This document shows positions 57,458-64,000 of a DNA stretch of 64,000 bases, in pieces. The notes beneath the pieces are model-generated. The model had not been told where the DNA came from, searched no databases, and saw only the letters and a program-made list of their open reading frames with translations. Every line of letters starts with the position of its first letter. Position 1 is the first letter of the stretch. Source of the DNA: Phytopseudomonas dryadis (GTDB lineage Bacteria; Pseudomonadota; Gammaproteobacteria; Pseudomonadales; Pseudomonadaceae); the NCBI RefSeq assembly GCF_004327355.1, contig NZ_QJUM01000008.1:123837-187836 (forward strand). The letters are read 5' to 3'. The translations under genes and the position numbers were made by a program.

Positions 57458-59170
57458 ATGACCGCTATCAGCCGCGACGCCCTGCTGGCGAAACTGCACG
57501 AGGTGGTGGGCGCCGAGCACGTACTCACCGACGAACAGAGCACCCGGCGCTTTCGCAAGGGCCACCGCACCGGCGACGGCCGCGTGCTGGCCGTGGTGCG
57601 GCCCGCCACTCTGCTGGAGCAATGGCAGGTGCTGCAGGCGGCGGTGGCGGCCGACCGCATCGTCATCATGCAGGCGGCCAATACCGGCCTGACCGGCGGC
57701 TCCACCCCCGACGGCGACGACTACGACCGCGAGATCGTACTGATCAGCACCCTGCGCATCACCGGCGTGCAACTGATCAACGACGGCCAGCAGGTGGTCT
57801 GCCTGCCCGGCGCCACCCTCGACCTCCTGGAACAGGTGCTGGCGCCCCTGGGCCGCGAACCGCACTCGGTGATCGGCTCCTCGTGCATCGGCGCCTCGGT
57901 GCTCGGCGGCGTGTGCAACAACTCCGGCGGCGCCCTGGTACGGCGCGGCCCGGCCTACACCGAGCTGGCGCTGTATGCACAAGTGCAGGAAGACGGCACG
58001 CTGGCACTGGTCAACCACCTGGGAATCGAGCTGGGCGACAGCCCCGAGGAAATCCTCACCCGCCTGCAGAAAGGCGACTACAGCCCGCAGCAGGTGGCTA
58101 ACGACGGCGCCGGCAAAGCCTCGGATGCGCGCTATGGCGAGCATGTGCGCGAGGTCGACGCCAACACCCCGGCACGCTTCAATGCCGACCCCTCGCGCCT
58201 GTTCGAGGCCTCCGGCTCGGCCGGCAAACTGTGTCTGTTCGCCGTGCGCCTGGACACCTACCCCAAAGAGCCCAGCTCGGTGTTCTACATCGGCAGCAAC
58301 GACCCGCACGACCTCACCGAAGTGCGCCGACACCTGCTCACCCACCTGCCGCGCCTGCCCATCGCCGGCGAATACATCCACCGCACCGCCTTCGACATCG
58401 GCGAAAAATACGGCAAGGACACCTTTCTGGTCATCGACAGGTTCGGCACTGCCAGGGTGCCCGCCGCCTTCGCCCTGAAGAGCCGCGTCGATGGCTTCTT
58501 CGAGCGTTTCGGCCTGCGCGGCGTCACCGACCGGGTGATCCAGGCCGTGATGAACCTGCTGCCCAGCCACCTGCCGCCGCGCATGCGCGAGTACCGCGAC
58601 CGCTACGAACACCACCTGCTGGTACGCGTCTCCAACGACACCCTGGAGGCGACCCGCGCCTTTCTCACCGAGTACTTCGGCAGCCGTGACAGTGGTGCCT
58701 TCTTCGAGTGCGATGCCGAGGAAGGGCGCAAGGCCTTCCTCCACCGCTTCGCCATCGCCGGTGCCGCGATCCGCTACCGCGAGGCCCATCGTGACAGCGT
58801 GGAAGACATCGTCGCACTGGACATCGCCCTGCGCCGCAACGATCGCGACTGGGTCGAGACACTGCCGAGCGAGATGGAAGGCCAGATCATCCACAAACTC
58901 TACTACGGGCACTTCTTCTGCCACGTGTTCCATCAGGACTACATCGTCCGCAAGGGCGTCGACCCGCTGGATATGGAGCACCGCATGTGGGCGCTGCTCG
59001 ATGCGCGCCGCGCCGAGTACCCGGCCGAGCACAACGTCGGCCACCTCTATATCGCCAAGCCGACCCTGGCCAGCTTCTACCGCGAGCTGGACCCCACCAA
59101 CGCCTTCAACCCCGGCATCGGCCATACCTCGAAGAAGAAGCACTGGGGCGACTGCTGCGGCGGCCACTGA
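57458..59170 (+). CDS. dld: D-lactate dehydrogenase, Dld type (FAD, quinone-linked)
   Basis: The 570-residue respiratory enzyme oxidises D-lactate to pyruvate. An N-terminal FAD-binding PCMH domain shows AANTGLTGGSTPDG and GSSCIGASVLGGVCNNSGGALVRRGPAYTE. The substrate and membrane-binding domains follow (YYGHFFCHVFHQDYIVRKG, EHNVGHLYIAKPTLASFYRELDPTNAFNPGIGHTSKKKHW). It resembles E. coli Dld in length and order. In P. aeruginosa the third lld gene is a larger iron-sulfur enzyme (about 938 residues), so this operon uses a different D-lactate enzyme. Confidence 0.92.
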   Translation: MTAISRDALLAKLHEVVGAEHVLTDEQSTRRFRKGHRTGDGRVLAVVRPATLLEQWQVLQAAVAADRIVIMQAANTGLTGGSTPDGDDYDREIVLISTLRITGVQLINDGQQVVCLPGATLDLLEQVLAPLGREPHSVIGSSCIGASVLGGVCNNSGGALVRRGPAYTELALYAQVQEDGTLALVNHLGIELGDSPEEILTRLQKGDYSPQQVANDGAGKASDARYGEHVREVDANTPARFNADPSRLFEASGSAGKLCLFAVRLDTYPKEPSSVFYIGSNDPHDLTEVRRHLLTHLPRLPIAGEYIHRTAFDIGEKYGKDTFLVIDRFGTARVPAAFALKSRVDGFFERFGLRGVTDRVIQAVMNLLPSHLPPRMREYRDRYEHHLLVRVSNDTLEATRAFLTEYFGSRDSGAFFECDAEEGRKAFLHRFAIAGAAIRYREAHRDSVEDIVALDIALRRNDRDWVETLPSEMEGQIIHKLYYGHFFCHVFHQDYIVRKGVDPLDMEHRMWALLDARRAEYPAEHNVGHLYIAKPTLASFYRELDPTNAFNPGIGHTSKKKHWGDCCGGH

Positions 59171-59454
59171 ACAGGCCGCCCGCCGGGAAGCAGCCGTCCG
59201 CGCCTGCAGCCATGGCCGCAGCAAGCCGGAGGATCGGATCGGCGCCCGGATGATCCAATGCCGAGCGAGCCCGGAGAAGACGCCCTGCCTAAGGCCGGGC
59301 GCAGCGGCGCGGGAGAAAAACACTGAACCGGTGCAAACCAGCGGAAGTCAGTTTTTTTAAGCCCGAATGAATTGGGTTGGTTCGCTTCCGGTCGCCTTAC
59401 CCCTTATTCCGAGGGGCAGAGCCGGAAAACTATTCATGATGAGAGGATTATCAG

Positions 59455-59730
59455 ATGAAGCACCTATCCATGTTCGTCATTGCCGCCGTGCTCGCCGCCC
59501 CTGCATTCGCCGCCGATGACCTGTGCACCGTCAACCTGCAGAAACTCAACGACAGCTTGACCACCCAGCCCTCTATCGGCGAGCCCCTCAAGGCCCAGGT
59601 CGAAGAAGCCAAGGCGCAAGCCGAGCAAGCCCGCAGCGCGGGCGACCTGGAGACCTGCGGCACCCACGCGGCACGGGCTCTGCAACTGCTCGAAGCACCG
59701 GGCAACGACGGCAAAGCAGCCGGCAGCTAA
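59455..59730 (+). CDS. Small exported protein of unknown function
   Basis: The 91-residue protein has a clear signal peptide (MKHLSMFVIAAVLAAPAFA, cleavage about 19) and a mature helical, Ala/Gln/Glu-rich part. Two Cys lie at about 24 and 67. I do not recognise the family. The 284-base gap after dld upstream contains a T-run (59351-59357) and a GATGAGAGGATTATCAG leader with a usable ribosome-binding site. It lies just before ssrA. Confidence 0.7.
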   Translation: MKHLSMFVIAAVLAAPAFAADDLCTVNLQKLNDSLTTQPSIGEPLKAQVEEAKAQAEQARSAGDLETCGTHAARALQLLEAPGNDGKAAGS

Positions 59731-59798
59731 ACCAGCTGCGCGCCACGAACAAAGCCAGCCACAGCGCTGGCTGCGTTCGCAGCGACAACCGATGCCGG

Positions 59799-59827
59799 TC
59801 GACGCCGAGGAACCTTTGCCGTACACT
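59799..59827 (+). promoter_or_regulatory. Candidate sigma70 promoter of ssrA
   Basis: TCGACG (59799) and TACACT (59822) are separated by 17 bases. The predicted start is about 20 bases before the mature tmRNA 5' end, consistent with RNase P processing of a short leader. Confidence 0.5.
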
Positions 59828-59855
59828 CGCGTCTCAGTTGTACCGCGACAGTTTT

Positions 59856-60243
59856 GGGGCCGATTAGGATTCGACGCCGGTGGCAAAACTCGAGGGGCAT
59901 GCCGAGTTGGTAACAGAACTCGTAAATAAACTGTTGCAAAACTCTATAATTGCCAATGATGACAATTACGGTGCCCAACTAGCTGCGTAAGCAGCCTAGT
60001 CGCACTTCTGGTAGCTTCGGCTCCAGCAATCATTAGGGGATGTCTGTAAACCCGAAATGATTGTCATATAGAACAGAATCGCCGCGTAGTACGTTGTGGA
60101 CGAAGCGGCTAAAACTTACACAACTCGCCCAAAGCACCCTGCCCGTCGGGCGGCCAAGGGTTAACTCAGTAGACACGGCTAAGCATGTAGAACCGACAGT
60201 GGAGAACTGGCGGACGGGGGTTCAAATCCCCCCGGCTCCACCA
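59856..60243 (+). ncRNA. ssrA: tmRNA (SsrA)
   Basis: The 388-nucleotide transfer-messenger RNA rescues stalled ribosomes with SmpB. The 5' end GGGGCCGATTAGGATTCGAC and 3' end GTTCAAATCCCCCCGGCTCC-ACCA form the tRNA-Ala-like domain. The resume codon is GCC at 59952, and the tag reads ANDDNYGAQLAA with TAA at 59988-59990. This differs from the ANDDNYALAA of P. aeruginosa. The 3' end is the apparent integration site of the downstream island, whose integrase starts 174 bases away. Confidence 0.97.
60200..60243 (+). other. Probable attachment site of the island (3' end of ssrA)
   Basis: Tyrosine-integrase islands often use the tRNA-like 3' end of ssrA. The integrase lies directly downstream and reads away from it, and the sequence beyond is lower in GC. 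The exact core is not defined, because the matching repeat at the far end of the island is outside the window. Confidence 0.65.
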
Positions 60244-60267
60244 TTTTGTCTTCCCAGGAAGACCAAA

Positions 60268-60311
60268 AAAAGCCGTAAAGCCTAGAGAAATCAAAGCTTT
60301 ACGGCTTTTTT
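60268..60311 (+). terminator. Terminator after ssrA
   Basis: GCCGTAAAGC and GCTTTACGGC flank a 14-base loop, with A-rich and T-rich tails. The T run (six bases) is on the plus strand, ending tmRNA transcription before the integrase. Confidence 0.85.
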
Positions 60312-60357
60312 CTTGCCCGCGTTTTCCCACCTAATCCCAGGGCATCCCACGGTTGAC

Positions 60358-60378
60358 GGGGGCATATATGGGGGCATA
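60358..60378 (+). promoter_or_regulatory. Direct repeats GGGGGCATA before the integrase
   Basis: Two copies of GGGGGCATA at 60358-60366 and 60370-60378 (12-base period) lie 39-59 bases upstream of the integrase start. Paired G-rich repeats at this spot suggest arm-type integrase binding or autoregulation. This is inference. Confidence 0.5.
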
Positions 60379-60416
60379 AAACGCTCATCAGCTCGCTCGG
60401 AGAGGATGTGCCCCCC

Positions 60417-61622
60417 ATGCCCCTGAAAGACACCAACTGCCGCAACGCCAAGCCCCAGGACAAGCCGTACCGCCTGTATGACGAACAGGGCTTGTACCTG
60501 GAAGTGCAGCCCAACGGAGGCCGTTACTGGCGCTTGAAGTACCGTTTTCTGGGAAAGGAAAAACGCCTGGCGCTTGGTGTTTATCCAGAGGTCGGCTTGC
60601 AGGAGGCCCGGCGCAAACGTGACGATGCTCGTGTCCAGCTTGCAGGTGGCCAAGACCCTTCGCTGCAAAGACGCATGGCCAAGGTGGTCAGCCAGCTTGA
60701 TCACCAGCACACCTTTGAATCGGTCGCTAAGCAATGGCTCACTATTCGCGAGTCATCCTGGGATCCGGAGTACACCCGCACTGTACGGCAGCGCCTAGAG
60801 CTCAATGCCTACCCCTGGCTGGGAAAGCTACCAGTCAGCAGCATCAGCACGCCCATGCTTGTCGAAAACCTCCAGCGCATCATCAAGCGCGGTGCTCGCG
60901 AGACGGCACGTCGTGTAGCCCAAATCTACAAACAGATTTTCGAGTTCGCCGAAGCTGCCGGTATCACCCCACCCAACCAGATTGGCAATCTCTCACGTAC
61001 GCTCCCAGCCAAGCGGGTGAAACATTTTGCTGCCGTGACCGATCCTGAAAAACTCGGCGCACTGCTTAAAGCACTAGATAGCTACAGCGGAACAATGCCT
61101 GTCTGTTGTGCCTTAAAACTGGCCCCGTTGCTATTCTGCCGGCCCGGAGACCTTCGACATATGGAATGGTCGGAGGTCAATCTGGATGCTGGCGAGTGGT
61201 TGATTCCTGGTCACAAGATGAAAGGGCTAACTGCTACCAAACAGGATCGCCCAGATCACCTGGTTCCCCTCAGCCAACAAGCAGTCGCTGTTCTACGCGA
61301 ACTGAAACCGCTCACCGGCAGGCATCGGTATACCTTCCCCTCGGCCCGAGGAGGCGACCGACCGATGTCCAACAATGCCGTTCTCAGCGCGTTACGCCGC
61401 ATGGACATCAGCGGCGACGAAATGACTGGGCACGGCTTTCGTGCAACAGCGAGAACCATAGGTGCTGAGGTGCTGGGATTTCGCCCCGACCTCCTGGAGC
61501 ATCAGCTTGCTCACACGGTAAAAAATCCGTTGGGACGGGCCTACGACCGAACGTCATTTCTGCCAGAGCGACGCGACATGATGCAGCGCTGGTCAGATTA
61601 CCTAGATGCGATCAAGGCCTGA
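60417..61622 (+). CDS. Island tyrosine integrase (P4-type, DUF4102 N-terminus)
   Basis: The 401-residue site-specific recombinase has an N-terminal arm-binding domain (LKDTNCRNAKPQDKPYRLYDEQGLYLEVQPNGGRYWRLKYRFLGKEKRLALGVYPEVGL), a core-binding domain (about 100-190) and a catalytic domain. The catalytic residues are Arg242 (FCRPGDLRHMEW), His339 and Arg342 (GHGFRAT), His366 (QLAH) and Tyr376 (GRAYDRT), so it looks active. ATG 60417 is chosen over GTG 60408 because GGAGAGG is too close to the GTG. Codon use is less GC-rich than in neighbours. Confidence 0.95.
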   Translation: MPLKDTNCRNAKPQDKPYRLYDEQGLYLEVQPNGGRYWRLKYRFLGKEKRLALGVYPEVGLQEARRKRDDARVQLAGGQDPSLQRRMAKVVSQLDHQHTFESVAKQWLTIRESSWDPEYTRTVRQRLELNAYPWLGKLPVSSISTPMLVENLQRIIKRGARETARRVAQIYKQIFEFAEAAGITPPNQIGNLSRTLPAKRVKHFAAVTDPEKLGALLKALDSYSGTMPVCCALKLAPLLFCRPGDLRHMEWSEVNLDAGEWLIPGHKMKGLTATKQDRPDHLVPLSQQAVAVLRELKPLTGRHRYTFPSARGGDRPMSNNAVLSALRRMDISGDEMTGHGFRATARTIGAEVLGFRPDLLEHQLAHTVKNPLGRAYDRTSFLPERRDMMQRWSDYLDAIKA

Positions 61623-62081
61623 GCTCACTGCCTGGGCTTGCAATACCGATTCCCGCTTGGTAAAAATCAGGCATCCCTAGGACGTTCATAGGACGCCATG
61701 GGATCGTCACGCTGCCCCGGTTACGGCGTTAAGAATCCGAAGTCCATCCGCTGTTAGCAAATGGACTTTCTGGCCGCCTCATCGGGGTATCGCCAGCATC
61801 TCGCAGGCCTTTTGCGCCTGCTCGCCTGCAACAAGGCTGCTAAAGAAACGTATGGACTCCTATTCCGTACCAGCAGGGTCTTTCCTCTCCCCCACGCCAA
61901 AGACACAGCTTCAGCTGTCATGCGCACAGCTGAAGCCGGCAATAAATCTCGGAGGCCCGTAACACGAGGCCCGACAAACATCCCTGCTTTGCAGTAGGAA
62001 AATCCGAGCGCCACTCCCAACACATATGCGTATTGCAGTACTTGAGGACCGCTGCAACGCCACCGCCTGAGCACCAGTTAA
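61623..62081. other. Island gap with uncertain ORFs
   Basis: This 459-base stretch follows the integrase. A minus-strand frame of 106 codons (61754-62074) and an opposing plus frame of 78 codons (61761-61997) are open. Neither is recognisable, and neither has a clear ribosome-binding site. It may hold the promoter for the alpA-like gene. Confidence 0.35.
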
Positions 62082-62321
62082 ATGTCAGCACAAACTATTG
62101 CACCCAGCCCAGAGGAACCGCGCTTCCTTCGCCTGCCCGAGGTTGAACTCGCTGTCGGGAAAAAGAGATCCACGATCTATCGCGACATAGCAGCGGGAAA
62201 ATTCCCTGCTCCATATGATCTAGGCAGCAGCAGATCGGTTGGCTGGCTCAGCACGGAGATATCTGCCTGGATCCTGAGCCGGCCGCGCGTACAGCTCCGC
62301 GGGGGGCATAACAATGACTAA
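62082..62321 (+). CDS. AlpA-family DNA-binding regulator / excisionase-like
   Basis: The 79-residue protein has an AlpA/MerR-like helix-turn-helix: FLRLPEVELAVGKKRSTIYRDIAAGKFPAPYDLGSSRSVGWLSTEISAWILSR. AlpA proteins control integrase genes or excision in P4-type islands. It overlaps the next gene by eight bases, so both are coupled. Its place one gene after the integrase fits an excision or regulatory role. Confidence 0.88.
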   Translation: MSAQTIAPSPEEPRFLRLPEVELAVGKKRSTIYRDIAAGKFPAPYDLGSSRSVGWLSTEISAWILSRPRVQLRGGHNND

Positions 62322-62883
62322 CGTATCAGCCCCACTGCGCGCGCAGACCCAGTGGTTCCATGTTTTCAGGGCAATGATTGATCAGGGCGACGTCGCCCGA
62401 ATTGGGCCCCATGCGTTTACGGTTTATGCCGTCATTAAGGCACACGCCAATTACTACTCCGGCATGGCGCATCCGGGCATCGAACGGATCTCTGAGCAGT
62501 CTGGCGTCAGCCTGGCTCAGGTCAAACGGGCACTGGGGGTTCTCGAAACGGCAGGCCTCATCACGAAAACAAAATCCGGCCGATCCAATCACTACACTCT
62601 ACGCGAAAAGGTTCAGGTCACTGAGGCCGGCCTACCTCATACAGTAGCAACCTGGGACTACGTGCCAAGCCGTGCACAGCACACCGTTACCGAGCTCAAA
62701 AAAGCCGTGATCGCTGGCGATCTTGCAAGTACGCAGATACTGAACATTGAGCGCCTGAACATACAAATCAACCTGGCCGGTGGAAACGCCCAAGTCGATA
62801 GCTCATCACTGCAAATCGACCTCGATCGGTTGCCTCCCGGTATCCGAGAGACCCTGCGCAGGCACCTCAAAAATTCGCAATGA
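62314..62883 (+). CDS. Helix-turn-helix (HTH_36-like) protein, possible replication initiator or regulator
   Basis: The 189-residue protein has an N-terminal winged-helix region: VARIGPHAFTVYAVIKAHANYYSGMAHPGIERISEQSGVSLAQVKRALGVLETAGLITKTKSGRSNHYTLREKV (about 25-105). Such domains occur in plasmid and phage replication proteins and in island regulators. The C-terminal half is unrecognised and ends RLPPGIRETLRRHLKN. It overlaps the alpA-like gene. Two perfect hairpins immediately follow its stop. Confidence 0.7.
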   Translation: MTNVSAPLRAQTQWFHVFRAMIDQGDVARIGPHAFTVYAVIKAHANYYSGMAHPGIERISEQSGVSLAQVKRALGVLETAGLITKTKSGRSNHYTLREKVQVTEAGLPHTVATWDYVPSRAQHTVTELKKAVIAGDLASTQILNIERLNIQINLAGGNAQVDSSSLQIDLDRLPPGIRETLRRHLKNSQ

Positions 62884-62890
62884 GGTTATG

Positions 62891-62961
62891 CACAGCTCAG
62901 AGTGATACGTATCCGTCTGAGCTGTGATTGATCACGAAGTAGCTCACCTAGAGCTACTTCG
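62891..62961. repeat. Twin perfect hairpins downstream of the HTH gene
   Basis: Hairpin 1 has stem CACAGCTCAGA (62891-62901) with TCTGAGCTGTG (62916-62926) and a 14-base loop. Hairpin 2 has stem CGAAGTAGCTC (62935-62945) with GAGCTACTTCG (62951-62961) and a five-base loop. Both have 11 perfect base pairs and neither has a T run. They could be a terminator pair, an mRNA 3' structure or an origin-like structure. Confidence 0.75.
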
Positions 62962-63460
62962 CGTTGGAATCCAGCTCAGGCTGAGTCGCTAAAAAGAAAG
63001 AGAAAATAAAAAAGAAGCTCTGGAGGCGACATAGCCACCTGAGTGAAAGCGCCGAAGCCGTATTGGGTTACGGACAGCTACCGTAAACTCGATTCGACGA
63101 GCCCCGCCCGCCCCCATCTGAAGCTTTTTTGCATTACAGAAGCGCTTTCCTTCATCGTCCCCGGCATCGTATCGCCGGCCACTAGCCCAGTGGCGTCCGG
63201 GTATCGCATCCAGCGGCATCCTGAATCCCCCTCCTTTCTTCCCACAAGGATCGTATTTTCGAAACCCACGAGGCCCAAGCGTCGGGCGGCAGATGCTGCG
63301 CCAAAATCGAATGCCGATATCGTTTCTTCTGGCTTTCTAAGACATCTCGATGCGTGTTTAGATCTCTGGGAACCTGCTAACCTAGCCTGAAGTCGCCTAG
63401 CAACGTAGCCCTCCGAGCTATAAACCAGGCCAAAGAATAGATATTTGGGAGTTGAGCAAC
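62962..63460. other. Island stretch without a supported gene
   Basis: A purine-rich run AAAAAGAAAGAGAAAATAAAAAAG (near 62991-63014) is followed by a 115-codon plus-strand frame from GTG 63043. Its product is Pro/Ser-rich and unrecognisable, with no ribosome-binding site. I see no terminator or RNA gene. The last 40 bases hold the leader and GGGAG ribosome-binding site of the next gene. Confidence 0.35.
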
Positions 63461-63940
63461 ATGTCCGGTTATTGCTTCTATGCCCCTGAGGCCCAAGAGC
63501 TTATTGAAAAAGCAGGTATAAGAGAGGCGATTGAAAGTTTTGCAGAACTAAACAAAAAACAAACTTACGTTTTGTGCCGGCCTCTCTCCAAAGAAGACTC
63601 TGCTTATGATTATGATGAAGCAGTTGCCATATTTTCATCCGGCATACGCCCCTGCTTTTTAAATCTCGGTGACGACGAAGATGCTTTTGATGAGTATGCG
63701 TCTGACTTCCTTGAAGACGTCTCTTTTCTATCTGAAAAATTTAAATATCGCGAAAAAATAGGCCGAAAAAAACATTGGTCCTCCCTATTTGAGAAATTTG
63801 AAGTAGAAGACTTTGACCCCAAACACCTTGAGGTACAAAAACCTTCAGACGCGCGACTGGTCGACCTTATAACCTCGGCGGTTGCAGTAGCTGAGTGCAA
63901 CACGGTTATTGAATTGAAGTGGGCGCATCGTGCCGCATAG
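63461..63940 (+). pseudogene. Unknown island cargo gene, 5' part, apparently truncated by an IS30 element
   Basis: An AT-rich ORF starts at ATG 63461 (MSGYCFYAPEAQELIEKAGIREAIESFAELNKKQTYVLC), nine bases after GGGAG. It encodes an acidic protein (NLGDDEDAFDEYASDFLEDVSF). I do not recognise the family. The reading frame continues to 63940, but its last codons overlap, antisense, the 3' end of an IS30-type transposase (stop at 63908-63906). The native gene probably stops being real near 63885-63900, and the rest lies beyond the insertion sequence. Base composition clearly differs from the core genome. Confidence 0.6.
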
Positions 63941-64000
63941 CCATGGCCTTTTGCATCACCTCACTCATCATTTCGATCGGACATTTGAAGTCGAAGCGTT
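63906..64000 (-). mobile_element. IS30-family transposase, C-terminal fragment (runs off the window)
   Basis: The minus strand encodes RFDFKCPIEMMSEVMQKAM followed by AMRHDAPTSIQ and a stop. This is the characteristic C-terminus of IS30-family transposases. Only the last 30 or so codons are inside the window. The IS end should lie within a few tens of bases of 63906; GAGTGCAACACGG (63893-63905) may be part of its terminal inverted repeat. Confidence 0.75.

Noticed and set aside
56288..59323. 1011-codon minus-strand ORF opposite lldD-dld
   Set aside because: It spans two well-supported genes on the other strand, and its composition is typical of the antisense of GC-rich codons.
61754..62074. 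106-codon minus-strand island ORF
   Set aside because: No ribosome-binding site or recognisable domain, and an opposing ORF is equally open; mentioned only in the gap entry.
63043..63390. 115-codon plus-strand island ORF
   Set aside because: It starts at GTG without a ribosome-binding site, and its Pro/Ser-rich product shows no domain; not called.

Overview
The window is a GC-rich chromosomal segment of a Pseudomonas. Protein sequences and gene order follow the conserved Pseudomonas block gluQ-cbrAB-crcZ-pcnB-folK-panBC-pgi-acs ... pnp-rpsO-truB-rbfA-infB-nusA-rimP ... carAB-dapB-dnaJ-dnaK-grpE-recN-fur-bamE-smpB-lldPD almost gene for gene. The intergenic heptamer repeats and the TAGGAGC-type palindromes suggest a P. 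mendocina/oleovorans/alcaligenes-like lineage. That placement is inference.

Layout. (1) 0.3-6.1 kb: the carbon/nitrogen-balance system. It comprises a small membrane protein, CbrA (transporter-kinase), CbrB (sigma54 activator) and the decoy RNA CrcZ behind a sigma54 promoter. A MITE-like repeat sits between cbrB and crcZ. (2) 6.2-19.7 kb: pcnB, folK, panBC (without panD), pgi, acetyl-CoA synthetase, an MpaB-type oxygenase, an RNA methyltransferase and a large AsmA-like envelope protein. (3) 19.7-22.1 kb: small envelope and stress genes (tandem DUF2845 paralogues, SnoaL-like, CsbD, BON). (4) 22.3-37.6 kb, minus strand: RNA processing and translation genes (pnp to rimP), tRNA-fMet and tRNA-Leu, secG, tpiA, glmM, folP, ftsH, rlmE. 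(5) 37.7-48.5 kb: yhbY, greA, carB, carA with a leader ORF/attenuator, dapB and the dnaJ-dnaK-grpE chaperone group with two textbook sigma32 promoters. (6) 48.6-52.9 kb: recN with a LexA box, fur, bamE, rnfH-ratA, smpB. (7) 53.4-59.2 kb: a lactate module (lldR divergent from lldP-lldD-dld) with a perfect 17-bp operator and an Hfq/Crc-type A-rich motif before lldP. (8) 59.9-64.0 kb: ssrA (tmRNA) and, at its 3' end, a lower-GC integrative element. The element carries a tyrosine integrase, an AlpA-like regulator, a helix-turn-helix protein, twin hairpins and a gene apparently truncated by an IS30-family insertion sequence that runs off the window.

The parts connect. CbrAB drives crcZ, whose A-rich motifs titrate Hfq/Crc. 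The lactate permease mRNA in the same window carries a matching motif just upstream of its start. SmpB and tmRNA, the two parts of the trans-translation system, lie 7 kb apart. The most unusual observations are the four-copy repeat linking the small ORF to cbrA through chained overlapping reading frames, the carA leader ORF that spans a terminator and overlaps the TTG start, the nested inverted repeats beside crcZ, the dispersed repeat families, and the ssrA-borne island with its unrecognised, IS-interrupted cargo gene. No clearly new multi-gene system is complete inside the window; the island continues beyond it.
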